Assembly (NCBI RefSeq): GCF_029278565.1
Contig: NZ_CP119559.1
Location: 1,984,001 to 2,048,000 of the forward strand
Origin: Haloarcula halophila
GTDB taxonomy: Archaea > Halobacteriota > Halobacteria > Halobacteriales > Haloarculaceae
DNA: 64,000 nt
Direction of reading: 5' to 3'
In this document: piece after piece, positions 1-8,970 of the stretch
Layout: each line of letters starts with the position of its first letter
Position numbering within the stretch: position 1 is the stretch's first letter
Notes under the pieces: model-generated
Database searches by the model: none
What the model was told of the DNA's origin: nothing
What the model saw: the letters and a program-made list of their open reading frames with translations, nothing else
Program-made: the position numbers and the translations under genes

Positions 1-348
1 CCGGCCGGATGGTACGCCTACACCGGGAGCGCGCTCGGTTCGGGCGGGTTCGGCCGGATCGACCGTCATCGTGCGGTCGCGGCCGGCGAGAACGACACCC
101 GCCACTGGCACGTCGACTACCTCCTCGGCGATCCGGCGACGACCGTCGACACCGTCGTGACGACCGAGGCCGCTGTCGAGTGTGCGGTCGCCGGCCGGAT
201 CGGCGATCCGACGGCCGACGGGTTCGGGGGCGTCACCGGATTCGGCTGTTCGGACTGTGACTGTCCGACCCACCTCACCTCTCACGAGCGCCGGGACGTG
301 TTGCTCGCCAGCGTCGAACGGGCTCACGAGGCCGCGGCGGCCGACTAA
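1..348 (+). CDS. DUF123 (Uri/GIY-YIG-like) protein, 3' part
   Basis: The gene is cut by the left window edge, so only the last 115 residues are seen. The visible part starts with GWYAYTGSALG, continues with a basic-histidine stretch (GRIDRHRAVAAG) and WHVDYLL, and ends with a cysteine-rich segment CSDCDCPTHL. This pattern fits the DUF123/COG1833 family, which is related to GIY-YIG (Uri-type) endonucleases; the Y-A-Y-T-G element is the GIY-YIG-like strand. Cellular role is not established for the family. The gene converges on the HMA gene and their stop codons overlap by three bases (taa against tag). Confidence 0.75.
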   Translation, partial: PAGWYAYTGSALGSGGFGRIDRHRAVAAGENDTRHWHVDYLLGDPATTVDTVVTTEAAVECAVAGRIGDPTADGFGGVTGFGCSDCDCPTHLTSHERRDVLLASVERAHEAAAAD

Positions 349-548
349 GCCAGTTCGTAGCCGGCGTCGGCGACTGCCGACCCGATCGCTTCCTCGTCGA
401 CGTCGCCGTCTGTCTCGACGGTCACCGTCCCCGCGCCGTGGTCGGCCGATACCGAGACGACGCCGGAGAGTTCCCCCAGCGCCTGCTCGACGGCGTCTTC
501 ACAGCCGGTACAGGACATCCCCGTCACCGAGAGGGTCTGCGTGCTCAT
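345..548 (-). CDS. heavy-metal-associated (HMA) domain protein
   Basis: A 67-residue single-domain protein. The metal-binding loop MSCTGC (Cys13 and Cys16) sits after the first beta strand, and the overall pattern (TLSVTGMSCTGC ... VSVSADHGAGTVTVETDG ... VADAGYEL) is the ferredoxin-like HMA fold of CopZ-type copper chaperones. It probably binds and delivers Cu(I) or a similar soft metal in the cytoplasm. I chose the ATG just before STQTLS because it starts the domain; longer in-frame extensions are Arg/Ser-rich and not protein-like. No copper ATPase is visible in the window, so the partner is unknown. Confidence 0.88.
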   Translation of the reverse strand: MSTQTLSVTGMSCTGCEDAVEQALGELSGVVSVSADHGAGTVTVETDGDVDEEAIGSAVADAGYELA

Positions 549-669
549 AGCCGTCCCTAACTGCCGGTCAGCCAAAACCGCTTCCCTCGGGGTAGTCACG
601 ATCCGCCGCCGTGTGAGAGTCCGCCGCGGGACCGACACGCCTAATTTCCGCCGTCGAGAACCGACGCCC

Positions 670-2052
670 ATGTTATCGAGACAGTTCGTCCGGGAGAACC
701 CCGAGACGGTCCGTGACGCCATCGAGCGCAAGGGCGTGACAGGCGTCGACCTCGACGAGATCCTCGAAATCGACGAGGAGTGGCGCGGGCTGAAAGCCGA
801 CGGCGACGGGCTCCGCCAGGAACGCAACGAGATCTCCAGCAAGATCGGCCAGTACAAACAGGAAGGCGACGAGGAGGCCGCTCAGGAGGCCATCGAGCGC
901 TCCCAGGAACTGAAAGCCGAACTCCAGGAGATCGAGGAGCGCGCCGACGAACTGGAGGCGAACCTGGAGGCGGCGCTGCTGGAACTGCCGAACGTCCCCC
1001 ACGAGTCGGTCCCGACCGGCGAGGACGAATCCGACAACGTCGAGCGGTACCGCCGCGGCTTCGAGGACCTGCGGGATCTCCCCGAGGACGTCGTTCCCCA
1101 TTACGACCTGGGCGAAGAACTGGACGTCTTGGACTTCGAGCGCGGCGCGAAAGTCTCGGGCGGGGGCTACCAGTTCGTCAAAGGCGAGGGCGCTCGTCTG
1201 GAGCACGCGCTGATCCAGTTCATGCTGGAGATCCACCGCGAGCAGGGCTACACCGACGTGTTGCCGCCGATCCCCGTCAACTCCGCCTCGATGGAGGGCA
1301 CCGGCCAACTCCCGAAGTTCGACGAGGACGCCTACCGTGTGAGTGCTCGCCAGGACGACGACTACGACGACGACGACCTCTGGCTGCTCCCGACGGCGGA
1401 GGTCCCCGTGACGAACATGTACCGCGACGAGATCCTGCTGGACGACGACCTCCCGGTGAAACACCAGGCGTTCTCGCCGAACTTCCGCCGGGAGGCCGGC
1501 GAACACGGCACCGAGACCCGCGGATACGTCCGCGTCCACCAGTTCCACAAGGTCGAACTCGTCAACTTCGTCCGGCCCGAGGACAGCTACGACCGCTTAG
1601 AGGCCCTGCTGGGGGAGGCCGAGGAAGTGCTCGACCGCCTGGAGCTCCCCTACCGCGTGCTGGACATGTGTACCGGCGACATGGGCTTTACACAGGCCAA
1701 GAAGTACGACATCGAGGTGTGGGCGCCCGGCGACGACATGGCGGACGGTCCCGAGGTCGGCGGTCGCTGGCTCGAAGTCTCCTCGGTCTCGAACTTCGAG
1801 GACTTCCAGGCTCGCCGGGCCGGGTTGCGGTACCGTCCGGAGCGCCACGAGTCCGCCGACTACCTCCACACGCTGAACGGCTCCGGGCTGGCGGTCCCCC
1901 GCGTCCTCGTCGCCATCATGGAGTACTACCAGAACGACGACGGGACGATCACGGTCCCGGAACCGCTGCGGCCCTACATGGGCGGCCAGGAACGGATTAA
2001 GGGCCACGAACCCGTCGGCGAGAGCGCGGTCGGCGCCGGCGAGAAGGAGTAA
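670..2052 (+). CDS. serS: seryl-tRNA synthetase
   Basis: A 460-residue class II aminoacyl-tRNA synthetase charging tRNA-Ser (and tRNA-Sec where present). The N-terminal part (about residues 30-105) is a charged helical coiled coil that grips the tRNA variable arm. The catalytic core has motif 2 (FRREAGEHGTETRGYVRVHQ, followed by FHKVELV) and motif 3 (TLNGSGLAVPR). This is the common bacterial-type SerRS used by haloarchaea, not the methanogen type. The ATG at 670 begins MLSRQFVRENPETVRDAI, the normal start; the open frame further upstream is not protein-like. It is monocistronic by appearance. Confidence 0.97.
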   Translation: MLSRQFVRENPETVRDAIERKGVTGVDLDEILEIDEEWRGLKADGDGLRQERNEISSKIGQYKQEGDEEAAQEAIERSQELKAELQEIEERADELEANLEAALLELPNVPHESVPTGEDESDNVERYRRGFEDLRDLPEDVVPHYDLGEELDVLDFERGAKVSGGGYQFVKGEGARLEHALIQFMLEIHREQGYTDVLPPIPVNSASMEGTGQLPKFDEDAYRVSARQDDDYDDDDLWLLPTAEVPVTNMYRDEILLDDDLPVKHQAFSPNFRREAGEHGTETRGYVRVHQFHKVELVNFVRPEDSYDRLEALLGEAEEVLDRLELPYRVLDMCTGDMGFTQAKKYDIEVWAPGDDMADGPEVGGRWLEVSSVSNFEDFQARRAGLRYRPERHESADYLHTLNGSGLAVPRVLVAIMEYYQNDDGTITVPEPLRPYMGGQERIKGHEPVGESAVGAGEKE

Positions 2053-2123
2053 CGCGGCTCACTCGCCGTCGACGACCGACCGACAGAGCTGTCGGACCTG
2101 CGGGAGTGTCTCGGGTGGGCCTC

Positions 2124-2456
2124 TCAGTCCGTATAGGTGTGTAGCCGCGTGATCTCGCCATCGGTGGTGAACACGTCGACGAAGCCGAACAACACGTCCC
2201 CGTCGGCTCCTTCCAGCCGACCGCGGACGGCGACCGCTCCCTCCCCGTCGACCGGCTCGTACACCTGGTCGAGCACGTGGGTCGTGTCGGTCTGCGGACG
2301 CTCCTCGCGCATGAACCGGACGAACCGATCACGGCCGTCGAGCGTCCGATCGGGGCGGTCGTGGACGAACCCCTCGGCCAGCAGATCGACCAGGTCATCG
2401 TACTCGCCGGCGTCGATGGCCCGGTAGTACGCCCGAACCAGGTCGGTCGGTTCCAC
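2124..2456 (-). CDS. SnoaL-like / NTF2-fold protein
   Basis: A 110-residue protein with the NTF2-like (SnoaL, nuclear transport factor 2) pattern: an N-terminal helix (LVRAYYRAIDAGEYDDLVDLL), then VHDRPDRTLDGRDRFVRFMREE and antiparallel strands ending FVDVFTTDGEITRLHTYTD. Such proteins are small isomerases, ligand-binding or stress proteins; the substrate cannot be told from sequence. Its start lies only three bases after the stop of the peroxiredoxin gene on the same strand, so the two are probably cotranscribed. Confidence 0.8.
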   Translation of the reverse strand: MEPTDLVRAYYRAIDAGEYDDLVDLLAEGFVHDRPDRTLDGRDRFVRFMREERPQTDTTHVLDQVYEPVDGEGAVAVRGRLEGADGDVLFGFVDVFTTDGEITRLHTYTD

Positions 2457-2459
2457 GGA

Positions 2460-4229
2460 TCAGTCCTCCGCCTCCCCCTCGTCGTCCTCGTCCTCGTCCT
2501 CGCTCCCGGTCACTGGCCCCGTGTCGGGCGTGACGTAGCCGCCGAACTCGTCGTCCGGAGCGGCGTAGCCACCGGGTTCCCCGTCGGAGGGGGTCGCCGC
2601 GTCGTCGGGACGGTCTCGGTCGTCGGGTGCTGCTCGTGACACGTCTTCGCCTGTCTCGGATACTCCCTCGTCGGCGGCCACGGAGTCGGCGTCCGGCCCG
2701 CTGTCGGTCGTCCGGGCGCTCCCATCGTCGTCGGCGACTTCGGTGTCGTCCTCGCCGCTGTCGGTCCGGGTATCGGTCGGGTCCTCGGGCGAATCCGCGT
2801 CCTCGGTTCCGGCTGTCCCGCCGTCAGCCGGGTCTCCGGGTGGGGCCTCGACCATGGCTGTCGGCTCTTCGGGCACGCTCTCGTCGGTGCTGTCGGGCTG
2901 ACCGGCCAGTTCCGCCTGGAGGTCCGCCAAGTCCTCGTCTTCGGCTGGCGTGTCGGCGTCGACACTGTCAGCGACGCTGTCGGGTGGGGCCTCGACCATG
3001 GCCGTCGGCTCTTCGGTGATCTCCTCGGGAGTGGGCTCGGACTCGGGGTGAGTGGCTTCGAGTTCGGCCTGGATCTCTTCGAGTTCGGCGTCGTCGATGG
3101 AGTCGGCCGCCTGGTCGCTGTCGGCCGCGACCGCTGTCCCGCTTTCCGCTTCGGTCTCGTCCGGCTCGGGACTGCTTGTGGCCGTCGACGGCGTGGTCTC
3201 GGCCCCGCTCGGTTCGGCCGACTCGCTCTCCTCGACCTCGGCGTCGATATCCACGTCTAGGGCCGCGTCGTCGGGCTCGTCGGCCCTCGGGAGGATGCTC
3301 TCCTGTTGGCTCTCGTCTTTCTCCAGGTCGTCCATCTCCGGGGGCCAGTCGTCCGGATCGGGGGGCTCCTCGTACTTCCGGGCGGTTTCGAGGGGCCGTT
3401 CGGCGTCGTCGCGCCACTCTTGGCCGGCGGCACCGCTGCCACTGGAGTAGTCGCTTGCGGACTCGGCCAGCCAGTCGGCGGCCTGCCAGAGGGCGTTTGC
3501 CTTCGTCTTGGCCCCCTCGTAGATGGCACCCGTCCCGTCGTCGTCGACGAACCGCAACGCGGTGTCGAATCGGTCTTCGGCCTCGGCGAACTCCTTGCGA
3601 GCCTGCTGGAAGTCCCCCTGAGCCATCATCCACTCGGAGTCCTGGAACGCGCCCATCGCCGAGGTGAACGCCCGCCGTCCCTCCGTGTAGTGGGCGTGGC
3701 CGACCCGGTAACGGGCGAACGCGGTATCGTCCCCGCCGGTCTCGGCGATGGCGTCTTTGATCGGTTCGACGGCGGGCAACTCGGTGAGATCGGCCGTGCT
3801 CCAGGCGTACTGGACGACCCCGTCGTGGTCGATGACGACGACGCCGCGCTCGATCAGTTGTTGCCCGATGTCGTCGACGAAGTCGATCCCGTACTCCTCG
3901 GCCACGTCGTGGTCGGTATCCGAGAGCAACGGGACGTTCAGGTTGTACTGTTCGGCGAAGGCACGGTGGCTGTAGACGGAATCGGGGCTGACCCCCAGGA
4001 TCGTGACGTCTTTCTGCATCGTAAAGAGGTCGAGTTCGTCGAGGTCACAGGACTCCCCGTCACAGGCGGGGTTGAAATCCGCCGGGTAGAACGCCAGGAT
4101 GACGACGTCCTCGCCGACGTAGTCGTCGAGCGCGACCCGACGGCGCTGGCCGTCGGCGAGAGCGGGCAACTCGAACGACGGGGCCACCGTCCCCTCTGAA
4201 ATCACAGTCTGTACTTGCCGTCCTGTCAC
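2460..4229 (-). CDS. peroxiredoxin with helical domain and long acidic tail
   Basis: A 589-residue protein. Residues 10-160 form an AhpC/TSA-type peroxiredoxin of the BCP/PrxQ kind, with the candidate peroxidatic Cys56 (NPACDGESCDL) and a possible resolving Cys61 five residues later. Residues about 170-280 look helical (GDFQQARKEFAEAEDRFDTA, then KTKANALWQAADWLAESA), somewhat TPR-like. From about 290 to the end it is very acidic, Ser/Thr/Pro/Glu-rich and probably disordered, with two imperfect copies of a block containing EEPTAMVEAPP. The frame begins at a GTG; a second in-frame GTG at 4205 lies about 26 bases after a gttaagt box, so leaderless initiation there (581 residues) is at least as likely. 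Usual PrxQ is about 155 residues, so the fusion is unusual. Confidence 0.85.
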   Translation of the reverse strand: MTGRQVQTVISEGTVAPSFELPALADGQRRRVALDDYVGEDVVILAFYPADFNPACDGESCDLDELDLFTMQKDVTILGVSPDSVYSHRAFAEQYNLNVPLLSDTDHDVAEEYGIDFVDDIGQQLIERGVVVIDHDGVVQYAWSTADLTELPAVEPIKDAIAETGGDDTAFARYRVGHAHYTEGRRAFTSAMGAFQDSEWMMAQGDFQQARKEFAEAEDRFDTALRFVDDDGTGAIYEGAKTKANALWQAADWLAESASDYSSGSGAAGQEWRDDAERPLETARKYEEPPDPDDWPPEMDDLEKDESQQESILPRADEPDDAALDVDIDAEVEESESAEPSGAETTPSTATSSPEPDETEAESGTAVAADSDQAADSIDDAELEEIQAELEATHPESEPTPEEITEEPTAMVEAPPDSVADSVDADTPAEDEDLADLQAELAGQPDSTDESVPEEPTAMVEAPPGDPADGGTAGTEDADSPEDPTDTRTDSGEDDTEVADDDGSARTTDSGPDADSVAADEGVSETGEDVSRAAPDDRDRPDDAATPSDGEPGGYAAPDDEFGGYVTPDTGPVTGSEDEDEDDEGEAED

Positions 4230-4336
4230 TTAACAGTGTTTCTCCGCCCGCCGTCCCGAGGGCAGTCTGTCGGCCGTGATCCGGCACTCTCCCGACGAAC
4301 GAGCGGTTTTTGCCCGTCGGCCCGGTAGCCAGCGGT

Positions 4337-4852
4337 GTGGAACTACACGTCCGGTACGAGGGCGACGACGACCCCGAGAAGTGCAGCGCCCGGAAACTCG
4401 CCCGGTTCGACCTCGCCGAACTCCATCGGGCGACCCGTTCGACGCCGCCGGGGATCGTCCTCAACCCCTTCGCGGATCGCGCGCTCTCGCCGGCCGACCG
4501 GCCGACGGCGGGTGACGGCGCCCGCCACGACCGCCTGGTCGCGCTGGACTGTTCGTGGGAGACCGCCGAGCGGGAGGCGTTCGACCTGGAGGGGGTCCAC
4601 CGCTCGCTCCCCTTCCTCGTGGCCGGCAACCCGGTCAACTACGGGACCGCCTTCCAGTTGAACACCGTCGAGGCCTTCGCCGGCGCGCTCTGTATCCTCG
4701 GGGAACGTGACCACGCCGAGCGGCTCCTCTCGAAGTTCTCCTGGGGGCATACTTTCCTCGAACTCAACGAGGAACCGCTGGCCCGCTACGCCGACTGTGG
4801 GGACTCCAGCGACGTGGTCGCGGTCCAGGACGACTACCTCGCCGAGGAGTGA
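4337..4852 (+). CDS. tsr3: Tsr3-type rRNA aminocarboxypropyltransferase
   Basis: A 171-residue protein of the Tsr3 (DUF367 with RLI-like N-terminus) family. In eukaryotes Tsr3 transfers the 3-amino-3-carboxypropyl group from SAM to a hypermodified uridine of small-subunit rRNA, and archaeal homologues do so on the equivalent 16S position. Family signatures seen: [11 protein letters not shown] near the N-terminus, [35 protein letters not shown] and [13 protein letters not shown]. The GTG at 4337 gives the usual length and N-terminus ([17 protein letters not shown]). It converges on the enolase-like gene with three bases between stops. Confidence 0.92.
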   Translation: MELHVRYEGDDDPEKCSARKLARFDLAELHRATRSTPPGIVLNPFADRALSPADRPTAGDGARHDRLVALDCSWETAEREAFDLEGVHRSLPFLVAGNPVNYGTAFQLNTVEAFAGALCILGERDHAERLLSKFSWGHTFLELNEEPLARYADCGDSSDVVAVQDDYLAEE

Positions 4853-4855
4853 CGG

Positions 4856-5911
4856 TCAGTCGAAGCCGGTCCCGATCCCGCGGAAGTCCGCAGGTGGTGA
4901 GAGCGGACTCGCCGGGAGGTCCCCCGCGGCGTCGGGGTCGTTGTATCCGCCCGGCGCGACGTCGTTGGGGCCGTCGGGGTAACACAGCGAGGCCAGCGCC
5001 TGGATGTGGTCCCGGCCGACCCCGAGTTCAAACTGGCCGCCGCCGTACAGCCGGATCCCCTCGCGTTCGCAGTACGCGATCGTCTCAAGCACCGACTCGA
5101 CGGTGCCACACCGGGACGGTTTCATGTTGAGCCAGTCGGGCTCGAACGGCAGATCCTCGACGCTCTCGACGCCGGTGATCGGCACGTCCCAGCTCACCCG
5201 CCCCTCGCGACCGTCGAACACCGATCGAGTCTCGTCGGTCAGGTCCGGGTCCTCGACCAGGGCGTTCGGGAGCCCGTCGACCACGCGGCGGTAGAAGTCG
5301 GCGTCGGCGTCGACCGCGACCTCGCCGTCGTCGTACAGCCCTTTCATGTCGACGACGCGGACGTCGTAGTCGTCGACCGATGCCACGAACGCCTCGTCCC
5401 AATCGGGGGTCGGATCGAGCTTGAACGCGAGGTCGTCGTGTACCGCCAGGAGGCTGTCGAGCCGGTCGGTCGACGGCGGCGCGTCGTCGCCGGGGTCCGA
5501 GAGCCGCGTCGAGACGACGAACGTCACCGGGTCGTACGACCGGTCGAGCGCGGCACCGAGGTCCGTGTCGGCCTGCTTCAGGGCGAGGTCCAGCGCGGCG
5601 CTCTCGAAGGCCCACCGCCGGTAGTGACGGAACCGTTCCTCGTCGGGTGGCTCGGGCCAGAGGTCGGCGGTATCGAGGCGGTCAGAGAACGAATCGAGCG
5701 TGTACTCGCCGGTCACCTTGACAGTGTGGTCGGCCAGTGCGTCGTGGGCCGCGTTGGTGTAGGTAACGTCTTCTCCGCGGCCCGTTTGGCCGGCACCGGA
5801 GAGCGCGATGGTCGTCGTCGCCCGGTCGAACCCGCTGGACGTGGCTCGCTCGCGCACCTCGAAGGAACACTCCTCGACGGTCACCGGTAGGTCGGCCACC
5901 TGATCGTACAT
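4856..5911 (-). CDS. enolase-superfamily enzyme (muconate/mandelate type)
   Basis: A 351-residue protein with the two-domain layout of the enolase superfamily: an N-terminal capping domain (residues 1-110) and a barrel. Barrel residues that fit the superfamily are FKLDPTPDW (catalytic lysine strand), VVDMKG (metal Asp), LVEDPDL (metal Glu) and LNMKPSRCGTV near the C-terminus. These enzymes abstract a proton alpha to a carboxylate (racemases, cycloisomerases, dehydratases). The substrate is not predictable; the gene has no sugar- or aromatic-degradation neighbours. The ATG gives a start directly before the divergently spaced gap to the next gene. Confidence 0.82.
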   Translation of the reverse strand: MYDQVADLPVTVEECSFEVRERATSSGFDRATTTIALSGAGQTGRGEDVTYTNAAHDALADHTVKVTGEYTLDSFSDRLDTADLWPEPPDEERFRHYRRWAFESAALDLALKQADTDLGAALDRSYDPVTFVVSTRLSDPGDDAPPSTDRLDSLLAVHDDLAFKLDPTPDWDEAFVASVDDYDVRVVDMKGLYDDGEVAVDADADFYRRVVDGLPNALVEDPDLTDETRSVFDGREGRVSWDVPITGVESVEDLPFEPDWLNMKPSRCGTVESVLETIAYCEREGIRLYGGGQFELGVGRDHIQALASLCYPDGPNDVAPGGYNDPDAAGDLPASPLSPPADFRGIGTGFD

Positions 5912-5947
5912 ACGGGTCGGTGGTGTCCGGTGGCCTAAAAACCCCGC

Positions 5948-6922
5948 TCAGAACGGCAGCGGGAACGGGACAGAACCGACGGCGTACCCCTCGACACTGC
6001 CGTCGGGGCGACACCGGAACACCACCGTCGGCTGGTAGCCGGGGTCGGGCTTCTCGGCGAAGATGCGGCCCCACTCGTCGTCGCGGAACGACGAGCAGTC
6101 GACCACGAGGACGGCCCCGGGATGGGCCGCGAGTTGGTCGCGGGTCTTCGCGTCCGTCGAGGCCGTCAGCGCGCCGATCGCGGTGTCGACCTGCCGCCTG
6201 GTCGGCGGTCGGGGGCGAGTCACCTCGACGAGCGTGTCCTCGACCCGGAAGTCGACGGAGTGGCCCGACCCCAGTTCGACCTCCGGTTCGAAGTCGTTGC
6301 CCGCGTCCGCGAGGAGTTTGGCGACGTTGAACTCGCCCATCGTCGCCGCCATCCGGGTCCGGTCGAACCCCTCGCTGGTCCCCAGTTTGCTGGCCATCGT
6401 GTACCGGAACTCGTCGAGGACGCCACTGCCCAGGAACTCGTCGTAGAAGGACAGCGCCGTTTCGCGGTCGGCGTCGGGAAAGCCCGCGGCGTGGTCCCGG
6501 AAGAACTCACGGGTCGACTCCCGGCCGTCCTTCGAGAGCAACACCGGCAGGAAGAACTCCGCGAGGGACTCGTACTCGGTGAGCCACGGGTCTTCGACCT
6601 CCAGTTGTGCGAACAGTTCCCGTTGTGCCCACTCCGCGACGGGGTCGGGAGCCTCGTCGAAGGTGTACTTCGTCGTCTGCCAGAGAGCACGGGGGGTTTC
6701 CGTGTTCCCGAGCCAGTAGGCCTCCTGGCCGTTCCAGCAAAAGAGCGCCAGGTCGCCGTTGTGCATCTCCAGCCGTTTGGCTGCCCACCCCTCGGGCGGC
6801 GCGAACCACGGCGAGTTCAGGTCGGCGCCAAACGACTCCGCGAGCGGTGCCAGCAGGTCCTGCCGGACGCGGTCCTCGCTCCAGCGTTCCTTCGAGTGAC
6901 GGAATCGGATCGGGCCAGCCAC
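5948..6922 (-). CDS. DUF5784-like haloarchaeal protein
   Basis: A 324-residue soluble protein resembling the haloarchaeal family I remember as DUF5784; function unknown. The N-terminal half is helical and rich in Trp/Phe (PWFAPPEGWAAKRLEMHNGD). In the second half, ELGSGHSVDFRVEDTLVEVT followed by RPRPP resembles the core of a PD-(D/E)XK nuclease, with VDF as the first acidic position and VEVT where E-x-K would be, so the catalytic lysine may be missing. This is my own reading of a weak pattern. The gene lies 36 bases upstream of the enolase-like gene on the same strand, so they may share a transcript. Confidence 0.7.
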   Translation of the reverse strand: MAGPIRFRHSKERWSEDRVRQDLLAPLAESFGADLNSPWFAPPEGWAAKRLEMHNGDLALFCWNGQEAYWLGNTETPRALWQTTKYTFDEAPDPVAEWAQRELFAQLEVEDPWLTEYESLAEFFLPVLLSKDGRESTREFFRDHAAGFPDADRETALSFYDEFLGSGVLDEFRYTMASKLGTSEGFDRTRMAATMGEFNVAKLLADAGNDFEPEVELGSGHSVDFRVEDTLVEVTRPRPPTRRQVDTAIGALTASTDAKTRDQLAAHPGAVLVVDCSSFRDDEWGRIFAEKPDPGYQPTVVFRCRPDGSVEGYAVGSVPFPLPF

Positions 6923-7075
6923 ACCGTCCTCTAGATCGGCTGGTGTCTTGTGGGTTCCGTCTGTCCGTACTGGGTCGGATCGGGCGAATCGGACGCGCTC
7001 GACGGGACGAAACGGGAAATCCGGCTGACCGTTACATTGATAGGTACTAGTTCACAAGGTTGAGTGTGGTAAGCT

Positions 7076-7249
7076 ATGTCGATGGGAGCGTATGACGACG
7101 ACGAACACGAACGCCGTGAGCGCAAGAACAACGAGGTCGACCTCTCGGAGGACGACGACCGGACAGCGTATCACGGGTCCGTCGAGTACGACTCCGGGGA
7201 GTCGACGGAGGAACTCCTCGATCAGTTCAAGCAGATCAACTCGGACTAG
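7076..7249 (+). CDS. small acidic haloarchaeal protein (DUF5786-like)
   Basis: A 57-residue, highly charged protein beginning MSMGAYDDDEHERRERKNNE, with the middle DDDRTAYHGSVEYDSGESTE and ending LLDQFKQINSD. It matches the small haloarchaeal family I recall as DUF5786; no function is known. It has no cysteine and no membrane segment. Its 3' end overlaps the end of the convergent membrane-protein gene by 14 bases. An AT-rich stretch (gttacattgataggtactag) lies upstream and may hold its promoter. Confidence 0.8.
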   Translation: MSMGAYDDDEHERRERKNNEVDLSEDDDRTAYHGSVEYDSGESTEELLDQFKQINSD

Positions 7250-7970
7250 CGTCTACGGTTCTGGACCTGACTCGTAACAGCAGTACCGACAGGCCCGTCA
7301 CGACCGTCACTGCCGTCACGTGTGCGAGCAGCGCCGCCAGTAACACGGGGTAGTTCAGCACGAACGGGACCAACACGAGTTGGAGGATGCCGAACCCGAG
7401 CGTCTCCAGGTCCGCCCGCTGGAAGACGCGCGCGGTCTGTGGGTCGAACTGGTAGCGCGCCGACCGCCAGAGGCCGGTGACGCTGGCCCACCAACCCGTG
7501 CCGATGCGGTAGCTCACGTCCCAGAGAATGAGCAACATCAGGTAGACGACCAGAACCGGCGGTTCCTCGCCGAACAGGTCGGTGACGATCGGGTTCTGGC
7601 TCATCTGTGGGTCGAACACGAACAGGTGGGTCAGCATCGCGATGTAGGCGAGTACCGACAACACTACCTCGACGTTCGAGGAGAACAACAGCGCCTGGTA
7701 GGTCTCGGGGACGTCGATCCGTCGGACGAGCGTACTGATCCGGAGCATCTCGACGCTGCCGATGGAGGCGACGATGACCACCGCGGTCCCCGCGATCGCC
7801 GCCGGCCAGACGTCGTAGTACCAGGACAACGCGACGATACCGACCTCGAAGATCGAGAGCTGTATCGCCACGGCTGCCCACGTAGGGACTTCTATCCCCG
7901 GCAGCGCGCCGACGATGCTTTCGTACACCCAGGTCTCGCCGTAGACTGGACGCGGGTCGCCACGGCTCAT
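7236..7970 (-). CDS. integral membrane protein, unknown function
   Basis: A 244-residue protein with about six hydrophobic segments (around residues 30-55, 55-80, 95-118, 138-155 and two in 190-235). A charged loop with WWASVTGLWRSARYQFDPQT separates the fourth and fifth segments. I recognise no catalytic motif; it looks like a conserved haloarchaeal membrane protein. Its ATG overlaps the end of the upstream epimerase-like gene by four bases, so the two are translationally coupled and may work together, for example on a lipid or quinone-like substrate (inference only). Confidence 0.8.
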   Translation of the reverse strand: MSRGDPRPVYGETWVYESIVGALPGIEVPTWAAVAIQLSIFEVGIVALSWYYDVWPAAIAGTAVVIVASIGSVEMLRISTLVRRIDVPETYQALLFSSNVEVVLSVLAYIAMLTHLFVFDPQMSQNPIVTDLFGEEPPVLVVYLMLLILWDVSYRIGTGWWASVTGLWRSARYQFDPQTARVFQRADLETLGFGILQLVLVPFVLNYPVLLAALLAHVTAVTVVTGLSVLLLRVRSRTVDASPS

Positions 7971-8902
7971 CGACTCTCACCGCCGGCAGCGACAGTCCGC
8001 TGTGGCGTCGGCCCCCCCGTCCAGTCGGCGTTCGCTCGTCTGACCGCCTCATCGAAGGGGGTCAGATCGACGGGGACCGCGTCGTGGATCCGCGTCTCGT
8101 CGGCGACGACCGGTGTCTTCAGGCCGTCGACGAGCGGTCGGGCGACCGCTGTCGGGACATCCGTCAGGTACCCGACCACGTAGGCGGCGATACCGGGGGT
8201 GAACAGCGGTACCGGGACGATCCGTGGAGCCGTCCCGCCGAGGAGGTCGCCGGTCCGTCGGAGGATCTCCGCGTAACTCATCACCTCCGGCCCGCCGATC
8301 TCGTAGGTCTCCCCGGCCGTTTCGGACGCGTCGAGGACACCGACGAGATAGGCGACTACGTCGTCGATAGCGATGGGGTGACAGTCGGTCCGGACCCACT
8401 TGGGTGCAAGCAGTACCGGGAATTGGGTCGCAAGCGCGCGAATGATCCGGAAACTGGCGCTGCCCTCGCCGACGACGATCGCCGCACGCAACACCGTCAG
8501 GTCGTAGTCGCCGGCGGCCAGTAGCCGTTCGACCTCCCGTCGGGAGGCGAGATGCGCCGAGAGGCCGTCCTCGCCGCCCAGCCCGCCGAGATAGACGACC
8601 CGATCGACGCCGGCGTCCTCGGCCGCCGAGCGGAAGTTCCGGGCCGCTCGGCGGTCCCGGTCGGCGTAGTCCGCGCCGGCGCGCATCGAGTGGACCAGGT
8701 AGTACGCGGCCTCGACCCCCTCCAGCGCCTGCTCGAAACTGCCCGGCTCCAGCAGATCGCCGGTGGCGACATCGACCCCAGCCGGTGGGTCGTACCCCGT
8801 GGGGTCACGGACGAGCACGCGGACGTCGTGGCCGGCCCGACGCAGTCTGTCGACGAGGCGTCCGCCGACGAAGCCTGTCGCACCGGTGACCAGGACGTGC
8901 AT
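7967..8902 (-). CDS. NAD(P)-binding epimerase/NmrA-type SDR protein
   Basis: A 311-residue atypical short-chain dehydrogenase/reductase. The N-terminal GATGFVGGRLVDRLRRAGHD is the Rossmann dinucleotide loop, followed by GDLLEPGSF and AYYLVHSM. VHSMRAGADYADRDRRAARN and VVYLGGLGG are typical of the DUF2867/NmrA-like group of SDRs, members of which act on lipids or quinone side groups or have regulatory roles. The typical YxxxK pair is not seen, as in other atypical members. It is the first gene of a two-gene operon with the membrane protein downstream (four-base overlap). Confidence 0.85.
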   Translation of the reverse strand: MHVLVTGATGFVGGRLVDRLRRAGHDVRVLVRDPTGYDPPAGVDVATGDLLEPGSFEQALEGVEAAYYLVHSMRAGADYADRDRRAARNFRSAAEDAGVDRVVYLGGLGGEDGLSAHLASRREVERLLAAGDYDLTVLRAAIVVGEGSASFRIIRALATQFPVLLAPKWVRTDCHPIAIDDVVAYLVGVLDASETAGETYEIGGPEVMSYAEILRRTGDLLGGTAPRIVPVPLFTPGIAAYVVGYLTDVPTAVARPLVDGLKTPVVADETRIHDAVPVDLTPFDEAVRRANADWTGGPTPQRTVAAGGESR

Positions 8903-8970
8903 ACAGCCACACGGGCCGGAAGCGGGTTAAAAGGTCGGCTGTCGTGTGCCACGGCCACAGGCGGACCGTC

